Assembly (NCBI GenBank): GCA_021813405.1
Contig: JAKAKS010000022.1
Coordinates: 186,001-250,000 of the forward strand
Direction of reading: 5' to 3'
From: Nitrospirota bacterium
Lineage (GTDB): Bacteria > Nitrospirota > Thermodesulfovibrionia > Thermodesulfovibrionales > JdFR-88
Length of the DNA stretch: 64,000 bases
Part shown: piece by piece, positions 8,890 through 18,230 of the stretch
Layout of the letters: each line of letters starts with the position of its first letter
How positions within the stretch are numbered: position 1 is the first letter of the stretch
Notes under the pieces: generated by a model
Seen by the model: only the letters and a program-made list of their open reading frames with translations
The model's database searches: none
Told to the model about the DNA's origin: nothing
Made by a program: the position numbers and the translations under genes

Positions 8890-9492
8890 TTACTTTTGAT
8901 TATTAGACAGGATTTCAGCCGTCTGCTTCGGGAATTTCCGTGCAAGCCAACGTAGCACTTCAACCTGATCGGCACCTGTAGCTCGCCTTACCTGAATCAG
9001 CAATTTTTGAAGAGATGGCCGGTCAAGAGTAAGATTGCGCGCGCCTTCATTGCAGACCGAACATATTGCCCTGAGGTTTGCAGGGGCGTCACTGCCACCC
9101 ATTGATTTATCAACAATATGGCCGATCTGGAGCCGTGTCTTTCTTGAAGGATCAAACGGATGGGGTTCTCCAGCAACCGCTCCACACATCATGCAGGTAA
9201 AACCGTTACGGTCCAGAACAAAAGCGCGTGTCTCTTTTGATATGCCGCGCTCAAATGCAGGCAGAGGTTTGGAATCCAGCAATAAATATTGTCCTGGTTT
9301 TAAATCGCTCCGGTCGTTATGGGTAAGGATTTGATATCCTTCTTCAGTGCGGAGCTCCCGAACACGCCTTGCCCATTCACTGGCATTTCCTGAAGCTGCC
9401 TGGAGTTCTTTTGATTCCAGTATCCGTCCAATATTGGCAAGAAAATACGCCCGGAGTTTTGCGCGAGAGCCATTGCCATGTTTTAAAGCCAA
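8890..9492 (-). CDS. HNH restriction endonuclease (type II, predicted)
   Basis: 200-aa nuclease. The C-terminal half holds a zinc-supported HNH site: Cys100/Cys103 (CMMC), His125 in GHIVDKSMGGSD, then Cys144/Cys147 (CSVC). The N-terminal 80 residues (YFLANIGRILESKELQ, VRELRTEEGYQILTH) look like a winged-helix DNA-reading domain, a layout seen in type II HNH enzymes. It starts 4 nt after the methyltransferase stop, so it is very likely the cognate restriction enzyme. The recognition site cannot be read from sequence. Confidence 0.88.
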   Translation of the reverse strand: MALKHGNGSRAKLRAYFLANIGRILESKELQAASGNASEWARRVRELRTEEGYQILTHNDRSDLKPGQYLLLDSKPLPAFERGISKETRAFVLDRNGFTCMMCGAVAGEPHPFDPSRKTRLQIGHIVDKSMGGSDAPANLRAICSVCNEGARNLTLDRPSLQKLLIQVRRATGADQVEVLRWLARKFPKQTAEILSNNQK

Positions 9493-9496
9493 TTTT

Positions 9497-10558
9497 TTAA
9501 CCTGCTGCCTTTGCCAGATGTGGCGTACTGAGACATGCCTTTAATTGCCGGGCCATTGTACGCGCAAACGGCGGCGGAAAGGCATTGCCAACCTGACGGT
9601 ATGATTGTGTTTTTGGTCCGGCAAATTGCCAGTCATCAGGGAAGCCTTGAAGTCTGGCTACCATTCGGACTGTGAGCCGTGGCATTCCGGTTATTGGGAA
9701 GTCCTGGTTTGGTGCTTCATTTGCTATCGAAAGACCGTCCACGCGCAGTGACGCCCATGCTTTCCGTGCCCGCGTAGGCCCAAGATCCGGCCCGCCATGT
9801 TTATGTGAGCCTCCTACGACAGTCGGAGCGATCTCATTGGCTTGCTTTGCCCATGCCTTTGCGCCCCGCCATCCGTTTGCGGCCATCAAATCACCTAAAA
9901 TTTCTCCTACCGTTTTGGGCGGAAATTCAAAAGGCTGAGGCCATGAAAAATGTTCCGACAAAGCTTTTCGGACGGCAACGATAATAACCCTTGGGCGCAA
10001 TTGAGGAACGCCGAAATCGGAAGCGTTCATAAGCTTCCAGCCCGATTCATAACCGAGTTTAGCCAGCTCTTTGCGTATATAATTCCGGTAATCTTCAAAG
10101 ATGGCATCCAATATCCCGCGGACGTTTTCGATCATCACTGCCTTTGGCCGGATCTGGTCAATAAGACGGATTGCGGCCGGAAATAAGTTGCGCTCGTCAT
10201 TTTTCCCAAGTTGCTTGCCGGCAACGGAAAAAGGAGGGCAAGGAAGTCCGCCCGTGATAAGGTCTATTCCCTTAAAGGGCGAACCGTCAAACTCATTAAG
10301 ATCACATTCCTGCACATTCCAACGAGGACGGTTCAAACGAAGGGTGGCGCAAGCGTGTTTGTCAATTTCCACCAAACCTGCATGTTCGAAACCGGCTTGG
10401 TCGTATCCAAGCGCTTGTCCCCCAGCTCCCGCACAGAGTTCAAGGACTGTAAGCCCATTGCATTTGACCTCTTTAACAGGCGCTGTTGGCCAGGGATTTC
10501 CCGGGCCTGACGGCAAACCTGGCAACATTAATTTAATCTTTGAGTCCAGCTTCCTCAT
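9497..10558 (-). CDS. DNA (cytosine-5) methyltransferase
   Basis: C5-cytosine methylase of a type II restriction-modification system (353 aa). Motif I is LELCAGAGGQALG, motif IV is the catalytic PCPPFS loop, motif VI is ENVRGIL, motif VIII is QLRPRVIIV, motif IX is RLTVRMVARLQGFPDDW and motif X is QVGNAFPPPFA. The target-recognition domain lies between motifs VIII and IX. It heads the three-gene set with the HNH nuclease and vsr. It ends up 12 nt from the stop codon of the permease gene, which suggests insertion between nitroreductase and permease genes. Confidence 0.96.
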   Translation of the reverse strand: MRKLDSKIKLMLPGLPSGPGNPWPTAPVKEVKCNGLTVLELCAGAGGQALGYDQAGFEHAGLVEIDKHACATLRLNRPRWNVQECDLNEFDGSPFKGIDLITGGLPCPPFSVAGKQLGKNDERNLFPAAIRLIDQIRPKAVMIENVRGILDAIFEDYRNYIRKELAKLGYESGWKLMNASDFGVPQLRPRVIIVAVRKALSEHFSWPQPFEFPPKTVGEILGDLMAANGWRGAKAWAKQANEIAPTVVGGSHKHGGPDLGPTRARKAWASLRVDGLSIANEAPNQDFPITGMPRLTVRMVARLQGFPDDWQFAGPKTQSYRQVGNAFPPPFARTMARQLKACLSTPHLAKAAG

Positions 10559-10570
10559 CTATTTAAAATA

Positions 10571-12025
10571 TTATTTCTCCGCAACTCTTTTCAACTCCAG
10601 GCTTGCCCTTCTCATGCCGTAGCCGAAATAAATGAAAAAGCCGATTACAAGCCAAACCACAAGCCTTATCCAGGTGTCTTTGGGAAGGCCGGTCATAAGG
10701 TAAAAGCAGGAGATCATGCCAAGGATAGGGGTAACGGGGCCGCCGGGGGCCCTGAATGCCCTCTTCATCTCCGGATTGGTATACCTGAGCACCAGAACGC
10801 CGCCGCATACGATAACAAATGCAAGCAGCGTGCCGATGCTCACAAGCTCGCCCACTATGCCTATGGGCAGCAGCGCCGCCGCCACAGCGGTTATTACGCC
10901 GGTTATTATCGAGTTTATGTAAGGCGTTTTGAAACGGGGATGTATTTTGGATGTCCACGGGGGAAGCAGCCTGTCTTTGGCCATGGAGAAGAAAATCCTC
11001 GATTGCCCCAGAAGCAGAACCAGTATTGTGGAGGTAAGCCCCGCAATGGCACCAACCTTTAAAAGCGGGCCAAACCATTTTATGTTCATCGCATCCAGGG
11101 CCACGGCAAACGGGGCCGGCACGTTCAGCTTGTAATATGGCACGATGCCGGTTAGCACAAGGGCAACTACCACATAAAGTATGGTGCATATCAAAAGACT
11201 AAGGAGAATGCCGACAGGCATGTCCTTTTGCGGGTTCCTGGCCTCCTGGGCGCAGGTGGAAACGGCATCGAACCCTATATAGGCGAAAAATATCACCCCT
11301 GCCCCCCGCAAAACGCCGCTGTAGCCAAAGACGCCGAACTGCCCCTTGTTGGCCGGGACAAACGGGTGCCACAGCCCGGGGTTTATGAATTTCAGGCCGA
11401 TCAGAACGAAAAGAACTATGATGGCCACTTTTACAAAGACTATAAATGCGTTGAAGGTGGCTGATTCCTTTATTCCGATCACAAGGATGGCAGTTATGAA
11501 AACAATAAGAAGGGCAGCGGGCAGGTTAAACATGGCGCCGGTGGATATCCACTTGTTTACCAGCGCGTCATAATTATAAGGCGGATTTATAATGGCAGCA
11601 GGCGGATTGATCCCCAGGTCTTTCAGGAAGCTCACGAAGTAGCCGGACCAGCCGATGGCAACCGTGGTGGAACCAAGTGCGTATTCCAGAATAAGGTCCC
11701 AGCCTATTATCCAGGCTATGAACTGGCCCAGGGTTGCGTATGCGTATGAATAGGCGCTTCCCGCAATCGGCAGCATGGAGGCGAACTCCGCATAGCACAG
11801 GCCGGAAAAGACGCAGGCTATGGCTGAAAGGATAAAGGAAACGGCTATTGCCGGTCCGGCGTTCTCCGCCGCCGCATGGCCCGTAAGCACGAAGATGCCG
11901 GCCCCGATGATGGCGCCGATGCCCAGAAGCGTGAGGTTTACCGGCCCCAGGGTCCTCTTCAAGCCGCCTGTCTCGGCCTCCTCGCGTATGTCCATGATGG
12001 GTTTCCTGCTGAAAAGTCTTTTCAT
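10571..12025 (-). CDS. APC-family (cationic) amino acid permease
   Basis: Inner-membrane amino acid transporter of 484 aa with about 12 hydrophobic segments. The first helix has the unwound APC motif GIGAIIGAGIFVLTG. FAYIGFDAVSTCAQEARNP matches the helix-6 region of CAT/YfnA-like cationic amino acid permeases. The exact substrate is uncertain. It is a single gene, divergent from the GGDEF gene across a 220-nt gap. Confidence 0.92.
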   Translation of the reverse strand: MKRLFSRKPIMDIREEAETGGLKRTLGPVNLTLLGIGAIIGAGIFVLTGHAAAENAGPAIAVSFILSAIACVFSGLCYAEFASMLPIAGSAYSYAYATLGQFIAWIIGWDLILEYALGSTTVAIGWSGYFVSFLKDLGINPPAAIINPPYNYDALVNKWISTGAMFNLPAALLIVFITAILVIGIKESATFNAFIVFVKVAIIVLFVLIGLKFINPGLWHPFVPANKGQFGVFGYSGVLRGAGVIFFAYIGFDAVSTCAQEARNPQKDMPVGILLSLLICTILYVVVALVLTGIVPYYKLNVPAPFAVALDAMNIKWFGPLLKVGAIAGLTSTILVLLLGQSRIFFSMAKDRLLPPWTSKIHPRFKTPYINSIITGVITAVAAALLPIGIVGELVSIGTLLAFVIVCGGVLVLRYTNPEMKRAFRAPGGPVTPILGMISCFYLMTGLPKDTWIRLVVWLVIGFFIYFGYGMRRASLELKRVAEK

Positions 12026-12245
12026 TTGGAGCCCTTACTCCCTTTCTTCCCGCCTTACCCCAAAAAAAGCATCAGCTTTTTAAGGGCCCCGGCCTTGGGC
12101 AAATTCAGCATATCATACCGGAATCAAAGGTTTTTTAAAAGGACGGACTTCAGAAGGCGACGAGCCCGGGGAGGCTCCCCTGGCGCCTGCCTTGCACACT
12201 TGAAAAAAACCGTTCAAAGAAGCATATTACATATGGGGGGAAGTA

Positions 12246-13541
12246 TTGGAAACAAACAGCCAAAACAAACACAAGGAAGAAGATTTGAATACTGGCGGCT
12301 CCGCATCTGAGGGCGGCGAAGCGGGTCTGCTTTACCGCACCCTGTTTGAGCAATCACCGGACGGCATTGTTGTAATCGATACAGGCGGCACGGTGGTGCA
12401 GTTCAACGAAGCGGCCCATACCCAGATGGGATACACAAGGGAAGAGTTTGAAGGCATCCATTTATCCAGGCTAACCCTGTCGGGAAGCCGGGAAGAGATC
12501 CAGGCAAAAGCCAGGGATATAATCAAAGCAGGCAAGGCTGAGTTCAGGATAAAGCGCAAGACCAAACAAGGGGACATAAAGGATATCCATGTAATTACCC
12601 AAACGATAAACCTTTCCGGTAAGGCGTTTTTCCACAGCATCTGGCGCGATATTACGGAGCAGAAAAAAGCCGAGGAAGCGCTTTCCGAAAGCGAGGATAA
12701 ATACCGCGCACTGGTTGAAAGCACGGATGATTCAATCTACCTGGTGAACAGGGATTTCAAATACCTGTTTATGAACAAAAGGCACACTGCCCGGCTGGGA
12801 ATACTGGGAAATGAGTACGTTGGGCGCACTTATGGTGATTTCCATACGCCTGAGGAAACAAAGGCGTTCATAAAGGAGGCTGTAAAGGTTTTTGAAACCG
12901 GCGAATCCGCCCAGCATGAGTATAGAAGCGTAAGGGACGGCGGGTATTTTGTACAGACACTGAGCGCCGTTAAAGACAAGGCCGGCAAGACCGTAGCGGT
13001 TACAATAGTTTCAAAAGACATAACGGAACGCAAAAAAATGGAGGAGGAACTCCGGGTATTGTCGCTTACGGACGAACTTACCGGGCTTTACAACAGGCGG
13101 GGGTTCCGCCTGCTTACGGAGCAATACCTGAGGTTATGCAAACGCCGCAAGCAGGGGGCGTATATGCTGTATGCGGACGTGGACGGACTAAAGCGCATAA
13201 ACGACGTGTTCGGGCATCAGGCGGGCGATTCGGCGCTGATCGATACGGCCGAAATCCTGAAGACCACCTGCAGGATTTCCGATATTATCGCCCGTACCGG
13301 CGGGGACGAATTTGTGGTAATCCCGCTGGGCATTTCGATGGACGATGTCAAAAAGATTATCAGCCGGCTGGAAAAGAACCTCGCAATTCATAATTCGGAT
13401 AAAAGGCGCGGTTATGCATTGGCTATCAGTTTCGGCATTTCCTATTACGCCCCAGAGTCCGGTACGACACTGGATGAACTTGCGGAACAGGCCGAAAAAA
13501 TGATGTACGAACAGAAAAACAGCAAGCGCAAGGCCGGATAA
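12246..13541 (+). CDS. PAS-PAS-GGDEF diguanylate cyclase
   Basis: Synthesises c-di-GMP from two GTP. It has 431 aa and no membrane segment. PAS1 lies near residues 28-140 (LFEQSPDGIVVIDTGG ... WRDITEQ), PAS2 near 145-270 (ESTDDSIYLVNRDF ... SKDITERKKMEEEL), and GGDEF near 275-430. The active-site motif GGDEF at residues 355-359 is intact, and an I-site RISD sits five residues before it, so product inhibition is likely. The start is TTG, chosen because GGGGGGAAG is just upstream. No EAL domain follows. It can supply the ligand of the riboswitch at 48.6 kb. Confidence 0.93.
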   Translation: METNSQNKHKEEDLNTGGSASEGGEAGLLYRTLFEQSPDGIVVIDTGGTVVQFNEAAHTQMGYTREEFEGIHLSRLTLSGSREEIQAKARDIIKAGKAEFRIKRKTKQGDIKDIHVITQTINLSGKAFFHSIWRDITEQKKAEEALSESEDKYRALVESTDDSIYLVNRDFKYLFMNKRHTARLGILGNEYVGRTYGDFHTPEETKAFIKEAVKVFETGESAQHEYRSVRDGGYFVQTLSAVKDKAGKTVAVTIVSKDITERKKMEEELRVLSLTDELTGLYNRRGFRLLTEQYLRLCKRRKQGAYMLYADVDGLKRINDVFGHQAGDSALIDTAEILKTTCRISDIIARTGGDEFVVIPLGISMDDVKKIISRLEKNLAIHNSDKRRGYALAISFGISYYAPESGTTLDELAEQAEKMMYEQKNSKRKAG

Positions 13542-13555
13542 CAACCTGTCTTAAA

Positions 13556-14035
13556 TTAAGGGTTTTTTTTGTTTTTAAGCAGGCACACCGCCATCACGGC
13601 AACGCCTTCGCCCCGTCCGGCAAAGCCCATGCCTTCGTTTGTTTTGGGCTTGATATTTACAGGCGCGCCAATCACTGACGACAAAGCCTCTTTCATCGCG
13701 GGCAGATAAGGGGCGAGCTTCGGCTTTTCAAGTATTACCGCAGAGTCCACCGATTCAATGCTGAAACCTCTTTCAGACAGGTGCAAAACGGTTTTTTTAA
13801 GCAAGTCCATACTGGATGCATTTTTATAAGCCGGATCTGTGTCGGGAAAATGCTCTCCTATGTTTCCCTCACCCGCTGCCCCAAGCACGGCATCTATTAT
13901 TGCGTGGATAAGGGCGTCGCCATCGGAGTGGCCCAGAAGTCCTTTTTCAAAAGGGATATCGATGCCTCCAAGCATAAATTTCCTGCCGGGGACAAGCCGG
14001 TGGCTGTCGTATCCTATCCCGATTTTATCAGCCAA
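13556..14035 (-). CDS. ispF: 2-C-methyl-D-erythritol 2,4-cyclodiphosphate synthase
   Basis: MEP-pathway enzyme forming the cyclic diphosphate MEcPP (159 aa, homotrimer in the cytoplasm). The metal ligands are in GIGYDSHRLVPG and LLGHSDGDALIHA. FPDTDPAYKNASS and the C-terminal TNEGMGFAGRGEGVAVMA are family signatures. It overlaps ispD by 8 nt, so the two are translationally coupled. Confidence 0.97.
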   Translation of the reverse strand: MADKIGIGYDSHRLVPGRKFMLGGIDIPFEKGLLGHSDGDALIHAIIDAVLGAAGEGNIGEHFPDTDPAYKNASSMDLLKKTVLHLSERGFSIESVDSAVILEKPKLAPYLPAMKEALSSVIGAPVNIKPKTNEGMGFAGRGEGVAVMAVCLLKNKKNP

Positions 14036-14771
14036 GGGTGCCGGTTCCCAGGGGGCCAGCCAAAGCGGACCTGAAGAATTCTTTTGCCGTTACTATGTCT
14101 TCCGGCGTAGTCAGTTTTATGTTGCCGGGCTCGCCGGGGACAACCCGCACCTTTCCGCCAGCCGCCTCAATTAGCGCCGAATCGTCAGTAGAATAGAAGC
14201 CTTCCTTTGAAGCCCTCTCGTACGCGGCCTTTATCGCCTGGCACCGGAAAACCTGAGGCGTTTGCACGGCCACAAGCCTGCTGCGGTCCGGCGTGGAGAG
14301 CACAAACTGCCCGTTATCGGATGAGGCCACCTCTTTTATGGTGTCCCTTGGCATTATGCCTGGGATTACGCCGTCAAACGGGGGTTCGAGCGCTGCGATC
14401 AGCCGGCTTATAAATGCCGCTGCGGCAAAGGGGCGCGCCGCGTCATGGATAAGCACGATGCCGGCCTCCGCGGGCACAAGCGCAAGCGCGTTGCTTACAG
14501 AGTCCTGCCTTTCCTTGCCGCCCCGTGCTATACGCCTTATCTTGTTCAGGCCGCCGGAGCGGGCCATATCCAGCGTCTGTGCAATGCGCTCTGCTTTTAC
14601 GGCCGGGATTATCTCATCAATCTCAGGCACGCGCTCCAGGGCGCGAAGAGTCCAGAATAAAAGGGGTTTTCCCTCAAGCTCAAAAAAAGCTTTGTCCACC
14701 CCGGCCATTAGCCTGGTGCCGGAGCCCGCCGCGGGGACCAGCGCGATTATGCTTTGCCTTTGCACGGTCAA
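14028..14771 (-). CDS. ispD: 2-C-methyl-D-erythritol 4-phosphate cytidylyltransferase
   Basis: Transfers CMP from CTP to MEP in isoprenoid synthesis. The nucleotidyltransferase loop is VPAAGSGTRLMAGVDKAF, followed by LIHDAARPF and TPQVFR, all diagnostic. The length of 247 aa is slightly longer than usual because of a short C-terminal tail that overlaps ispF. It lies 3 nt downstream of the PIN-TRAM gene, forming a PIN-TRAM/ispD/ispF operon common in several phyla. Confidence 0.97.
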   Translation of the reverse strand: MTVQRQSIIALVPAAGSGTRLMAGVDKAFFELEGKPLLFWTLRALERVPEIDEIIPAVKAERIAQTLDMARSGGLNKIRRIARGGKERQDSVSNALALVPAEAGIVLIHDAARPFAAAAFISRLIAALEPPFDGVIPGIMPRDTIKEVASSDNGQFVLSTPDRSRLVAVQTPQVFRCQAIKAAYERASKEGFYSTDDSALIEAAGGKVRVVPGEPGNIKLTTPEDIVTAKEFFRSALAGPLGTGTLG

Positions 14772-14774
14772 CGG

Positions 14775-15782
14775 TTACCGGGCCGCCCTGGCCTCCTCCC
14801 GGTCAAATTCCTCTTTAGTCTTGGTGAATATCATCCGCCCGGCGGTAGTCTGAAGGACGCTTGTCACGCTTACCTCGGCATGCTTGCCGATGAGCTTCCT
14901 TCCATTATCAACCACCACCATTGTGCCGTCGTCCAGATAGGCCACACCCTGGTTGGACTCCTTGCCCTCCTTGATAATAAACACGCTCATAGTCTCGCCG
15001 GGCAACACCACCGGCTTAAGCACGTTGGCCAGCTCGTTTATGTTCAGCACCGATATTCCCTGAAGCTCCGCTACCTTGTTCAGGTTAAAGTCGTTTGTGA
15101 TTATCTTGGCCCCCATCACCTTTCCCAGGGCAACCAGCTTGGCGTCCACCTCTTTTATCTTGGGGAAATCCTCCTCGATAATCCTGATTGTGATATTGGC
15201 CATCTTCTGCATCCTGTGGAGGATATCAAGCCCACGCCTGCCCCTTGCCCTTTTAAGCGGGTCCGGGGAGTCGGCGATGTGTTGCAACTCATGAAGAATA
15301 AACTGCGGGGCTATGAATGCCCCCTCAATGAACCCAGATTCGCATATCTCGGCTATCCTGCCGTCTATTATCACGCTGGTATCCAGGATCTTCAGGTTCT
15401 GCTCCTGGACTTCGCCGCGGAATATCCGGAACAGCCCGGGTATAGTAAGGTTTTTGCCTCTTTTCAAGCCCAGGAAGAAACCTCCCCAACCAAGAAGCCC
15501 GGAAAGAAGAAAGATAAAAATTTCCCTTGCATCGACGGGCATAATGCCCAGCACCGGCAAAAGCAGCAGCCTTGCAAACAGCAGGCCCAGAAAAAGGCCA
15601 ATCAGCCCGCCTATTATGGTGCCAAGTGAAATCCTGCGCAAAAGGGCCTCTACAATGAAAGTAATAAAGCCAAGGGCAAGCCCGATTATGCCGCCCAGCG
15701 CCTGGTTTCCATATCCCTGGCCCAGAAACACGCCTGCCACTGTAAAAATCAGCACGACGGCTATTCTGAATATTGCGATCAT
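14775..15782 (-). CDS. Membrane PIN-TRAM domain protein (YacL family)
   Basis: 335 aa. Four hydrophobic segments occupy residues 1-105. A PIN-type RNase-like domain follows (KILDTSVIIDGRI with D134 and D140, E165 in FILHELQHIA, D231 in IITNDFNL). A C-terminal TRAM domain lies near residues 258-320 and is expected to bind RNA. This is the YacL architecture, proposed but not proven to be a membrane-bound nuclease. It starts 23 nt after htrA and precedes ispD. Confidence 0.93.
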   Translation of the reverse strand: MIAIFRIAVVLIFTVAGVFLGQGYGNQALGGIIGLALGFITFIVEALLRRISLGTIIGGLIGLFLGLLFARLLLLPVLGIMPVDAREIFIFLLSGLLGWGGFFLGLKRGKNLTIPGLFRIFRGEVQEQNLKILDTSVIIDGRIAEICESGFIEGAFIAPQFILHELQHIADSPDPLKRARGRRGLDILHRMQKMANITIRIIEEDFPKIKEVDAKLVALGKVMGAKIITNDFNLNKVAELQGISVLNINELANVLKPVVLPGETMSVFIIKEGKESNQGVAYLDDGTMVVVDNGRKLIGKHAEVSVTSVLQTTAGRMIFTKTKEEFDREEARAAR

Positions 15783-15805
15783 GAATAAATTCCCCCTCTT
15801 TCCGT

Positions 15806-17329
15806 TTACCGGCCCTGCTTTAATGTAGTATAAAAGCTCTTGCCCGCCCTGGATATAAGAAAAAGCACGGTCTTTTCATCAGCGGGAGTCCTTGCGGCCA
15901 GCCTTTTAAAATCGGAAATGTCCCTGACCGGCCTCTTCTCTATTTCTTCTATTATATCTCCGCGTTTAAGCCCGCTATCAAATGCCGGCGTGCCGTCCTG
16001 CACGACTATAATCACCACTCCCTTTAAATCAGGCCCAAGGCCAAGCTGCTTCGATATGTCGCCGGTGAGGTCCATTACCCCCAGCCCGGAAAATGCGCTC
16101 TCGTATTTCTGGCCGCCTGCCACGGCGTTTATCCTAACCGGCCCGGAATCCAGATCGCCTATACGCGCCCTGATGGAATACCGCATACCGTTTCTGATTA
16201 TGGTCATGCCCACCTCGGAGCCGGGGGTGGCCGCCGCTATCATGTTTTTTAATGAAGCAGGGTCTTTTACCGGCTTGCCGGCAAACCCGGTTATCACATC
16301 CCCCCTGCGCAATCCGGCCTGGGCCGCCGGTCCGCTTGCTGAAATATCGCTTACAAGCGCGCCATCCATGGACAGTTTATCACCGCCCTTTGTCTTGCCC
16401 GCCTCCTCGAATTTCTCGCTTAGATCTGGCGTCAGGTCCTGAAGGCTTACGCCAAGCCAGCCCCTCACTACCTTTCCCTGTTTTACAAGCTGGTCCATGA
16501 TAGAGCGCACCATATTGGCTGGCACGGCAAACCCAATTCCCTGATTTCCGCCGTCGCGCGAAAATATGGCGGTGTTTATCCCGATTACATCTCCGTTTTC
16601 ATCCACAAGCGGCCCTCCGGAATTCCCCGGATTTATCGCTGCGTCCGTTTGTATGAAATCCTCATAATCGGCAATGCCCACACTGGCCCTACCCACGGCG
16701 CTTATTATGCCCATGGTGACAGTGTGGCTAAGCCCGAAGGGGTTGCCGATGGCAAGCACAAACTCCCCGGGAGCGATGGCGTCGGAATCTCCCCATCTTA
16801 TCACCGGCAAGCCGCTGGCCTTTATCCTGAGGACGGCCATGTCGGTTTTCGGGTCCGCCCCCACCAGGGTTGCCGGGAAGCACCTTTTATCCAGAAGGCA
16901 TACTTTAATATCTTCCGAATCCGCTATCACATGATAATTTGTGATTATCAGGCCGTCCGGGGAGACCAGCACTCCGGACGCCATGCTCTGCTCGCCGGGT
17001 GCGGGGCCCCTGCTGTCAGAACCTGAATCAGAATCTGAGGAGGACGGCCCTGTATCCGCGCCGGCGCCCCGGCAGGAGATATTCACCACGGACGGCGACA
17101 CGGCAGCCACAACCCTGGCAAAACCGCTGTTTGGTATTATCGGGGGCGAAGGCATCCCGGCGCTTAATTTGTCCACTCCGGCGATGCGGACAGAACCAAG
17201 CAAGGACTTTAAAGTGCCGCCCTGATACAAGGCCGAGGCTACCCCGCCCAGGGCAAACCCTGCCAGAAGAAGCGCCAGCCAGGGGGAAAATATCTTCCCC
17301 AGGACCGGTCTGAAACCGGACTTTTTCAC
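15806..17329 (-). CDS. HtrA/DegP-type periplasmic serine protease
   Basis: 507 aa. An N-terminal signal or anchor helix (WLALLLAGFALGGVASAL) is followed by a trypsin-like domain with the triad H133 (ITNYHVIAD), D163 (KTDMAVLRI) and S237 (NPGNSGGPL). Two PDZ domains follow near residues 270-375 and 410-490. A low-complexity Ser/Asp linker (SSSDSDSGSDSRG) sits before the protease core, in the LA-loop position. It handles misfolded envelope proteins. It is the first gene of the run into the PIN-TRAM, ispD and ispF genes. Confidence 0.95.
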   Translation of the reverse strand: MKKSGFRPVLGKIFSPWLALLLAGFALGGVASALYQGGTLKSLLGSVRIAGVDKLSAGMPSPPIIPNSGFARVVAAVSPSVVNISCRGAGADTGPSSSDSDSGSDSRGPAPGEQSMASGVLVSPDGLIITNYHVIADSEDIKVCLLDKRCFPATLVGADPKTDMAVLRIKASGLPVIRWGDSDAIAPGEFVLAIGNPFGLSHTVTMGIISAVGRASVGIADYEDFIQTDAAINPGNSGGPLVDENGDVIGINTAIFSRDGGNQGIGFAVPANMVRSIMDQLVKQGKVVRGWLGVSLQDLTPDLSEKFEEAGKTKGGDKLSMDGALVSDISASGPAAQAGLRRGDVITGFAGKPVKDPASLKNMIAAATPGSEVGMTIIRNGMRYSIRARIGDLDSGPVRINAVAGGQKYESAFSGLGVMDLTGDISKQLGLGPDLKGVVIIVVQDGTPAFDSGLKRGDIIEEIEKRPVRDISDFKRLAARTPADEKTVLFLISRAGKSFYTTLKQGR

Positions 17330-17455
17330 CTCTTTATTATAATCCTGTATTTATAAGCCATGCAAATAATTACTAATTTCAGCGTTTTACAATCTGCTGG
17401 CTTCGCTTGCGCATGGGACATGTGCGCGGAGTTTTTTTGACGGCAGAAGAAATAA

Positions 17456-18082
17456 TCAGTCTATATTTTTTAAAATCCCGGCGGAGTTTTCCACGATAAG
17501 CAGTTTTTCCATGTTCTTCAAGGAGCGCTCATGGCCTTCCCTGTCCGGCGAGGAAACACAGTCTCTTATCACCACCGGATAAAACCCCCTGTTCGAGGCG
17601 TCTCTGGCAGAAGATTCGATGCCGATCTCGGTGGCTATCCCGGTAAATAGCAGGGTTGTTACGCCTTTTGCCCGCATCATGTTCTCGAAATTTGTCCCGA
17701 TGAATATGCTTGCAGCGGGTTTCTCCAGCAATATGGCGCCTTTCTCAGGCCGCACGGCATCGGCTATCTCCCGTTCTTTTGAACCCGGGGCCATGAATGA
17801 GGGCAACTGCTCCGGCTCCTTTACATTGAAGCGCCTCATCATGGCGTAGATGTGCCAGGAGGACCGGAAGGCAACCGGAGGCGGAGTAATAAGCGTATAT
17901 ACAACAGGCATTTTATTTCCCAGCCCTTTTAAGAGGGCCTTTAGATTATTCAGGAATTCTTCCTTATTGAATATCCTGTCTGCAAGCCCGTTTTGAACGT
18001 CCCATACTATAAGGCAGGAGTGTGAAGGCGCGATTATCTCCCTGAGATTTTCGTAAATTTGCACTCCGTTTGCTTCTTTCAT
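17456..18082 (-). CDS. Isochorismatase-fold protein lacking the catalytic cysteine
   Basis: 208 aa with the cysteine-hydrolase (isochorismatase-like) fold. The catalytic aspartate is in LIVWDVQNGLA and the lysine in LLEKPAASIFIGT. The nucleophile position in the TGxxTxxC signature reads TGIATEIGIESSARDA, with Gly where Cys is expected. I recall a subgroup with ATEIGIE, so this may be a real lineage trait rather than decay. Activity as an amidohydrolase is doubtful. It is single, 126 nt upstream of htrA on the same strand. Confidence 0.8.
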   Translation of the reverse strand: MKEANGVQIYENLREIIAPSHSCLIVWDVQNGLADRIFNKEEFLNNLKALLKGLGNKMPVVYTLITPPPVAFRSSWHIYAMMRRFNVKEPEQLPSFMAPGSKEREIADAVRPEKGAILLEKPAASIFIGTNFENMMRAKGVTTLLFTGIATEIGIESSARDASNRGFYPVVIRDCVSSPDREGHERSLKNMEKLLIVENSAGILKNID

Positions 18083-18134
18083 ATTCCTGGTGGCCCCCTT
18101 GAAATAATGATGTTGCGGCCCAGCATGATAGCAA

Positions 18135-18149
18135 CCGCCTTAAAGGCGG
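18135..18149. promoter_or_regulatory. Perfect 7-bp dyad in divergent promoter region
   Basis: CCGCCTT-A-AAGGCGG lies in the 148-nt gap between the isochorismatase-like gene (minus) and tkt (plus), just before a TTGACA at 18155. No -10 at proper spacing is evident, so its role as an operator is only a guess. Confidence 0.35.
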
Positions 18150-18230
18150 ACAAGTTGACATCCCTGCGAATTATGATAGCTCTATATAAAGGCTTTTAAA
18201 AGAAAAATTGAGTGATAACGGGAGGCCCTC

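Noticed and set aside
18155-18190. Sigma-70 promoter for tkt built on TTGACA at 18155
   Set aside because: No -10-like hexamer falls at 16-18 bp; TATGAT and TATATA lie at 11 and 23 bp.
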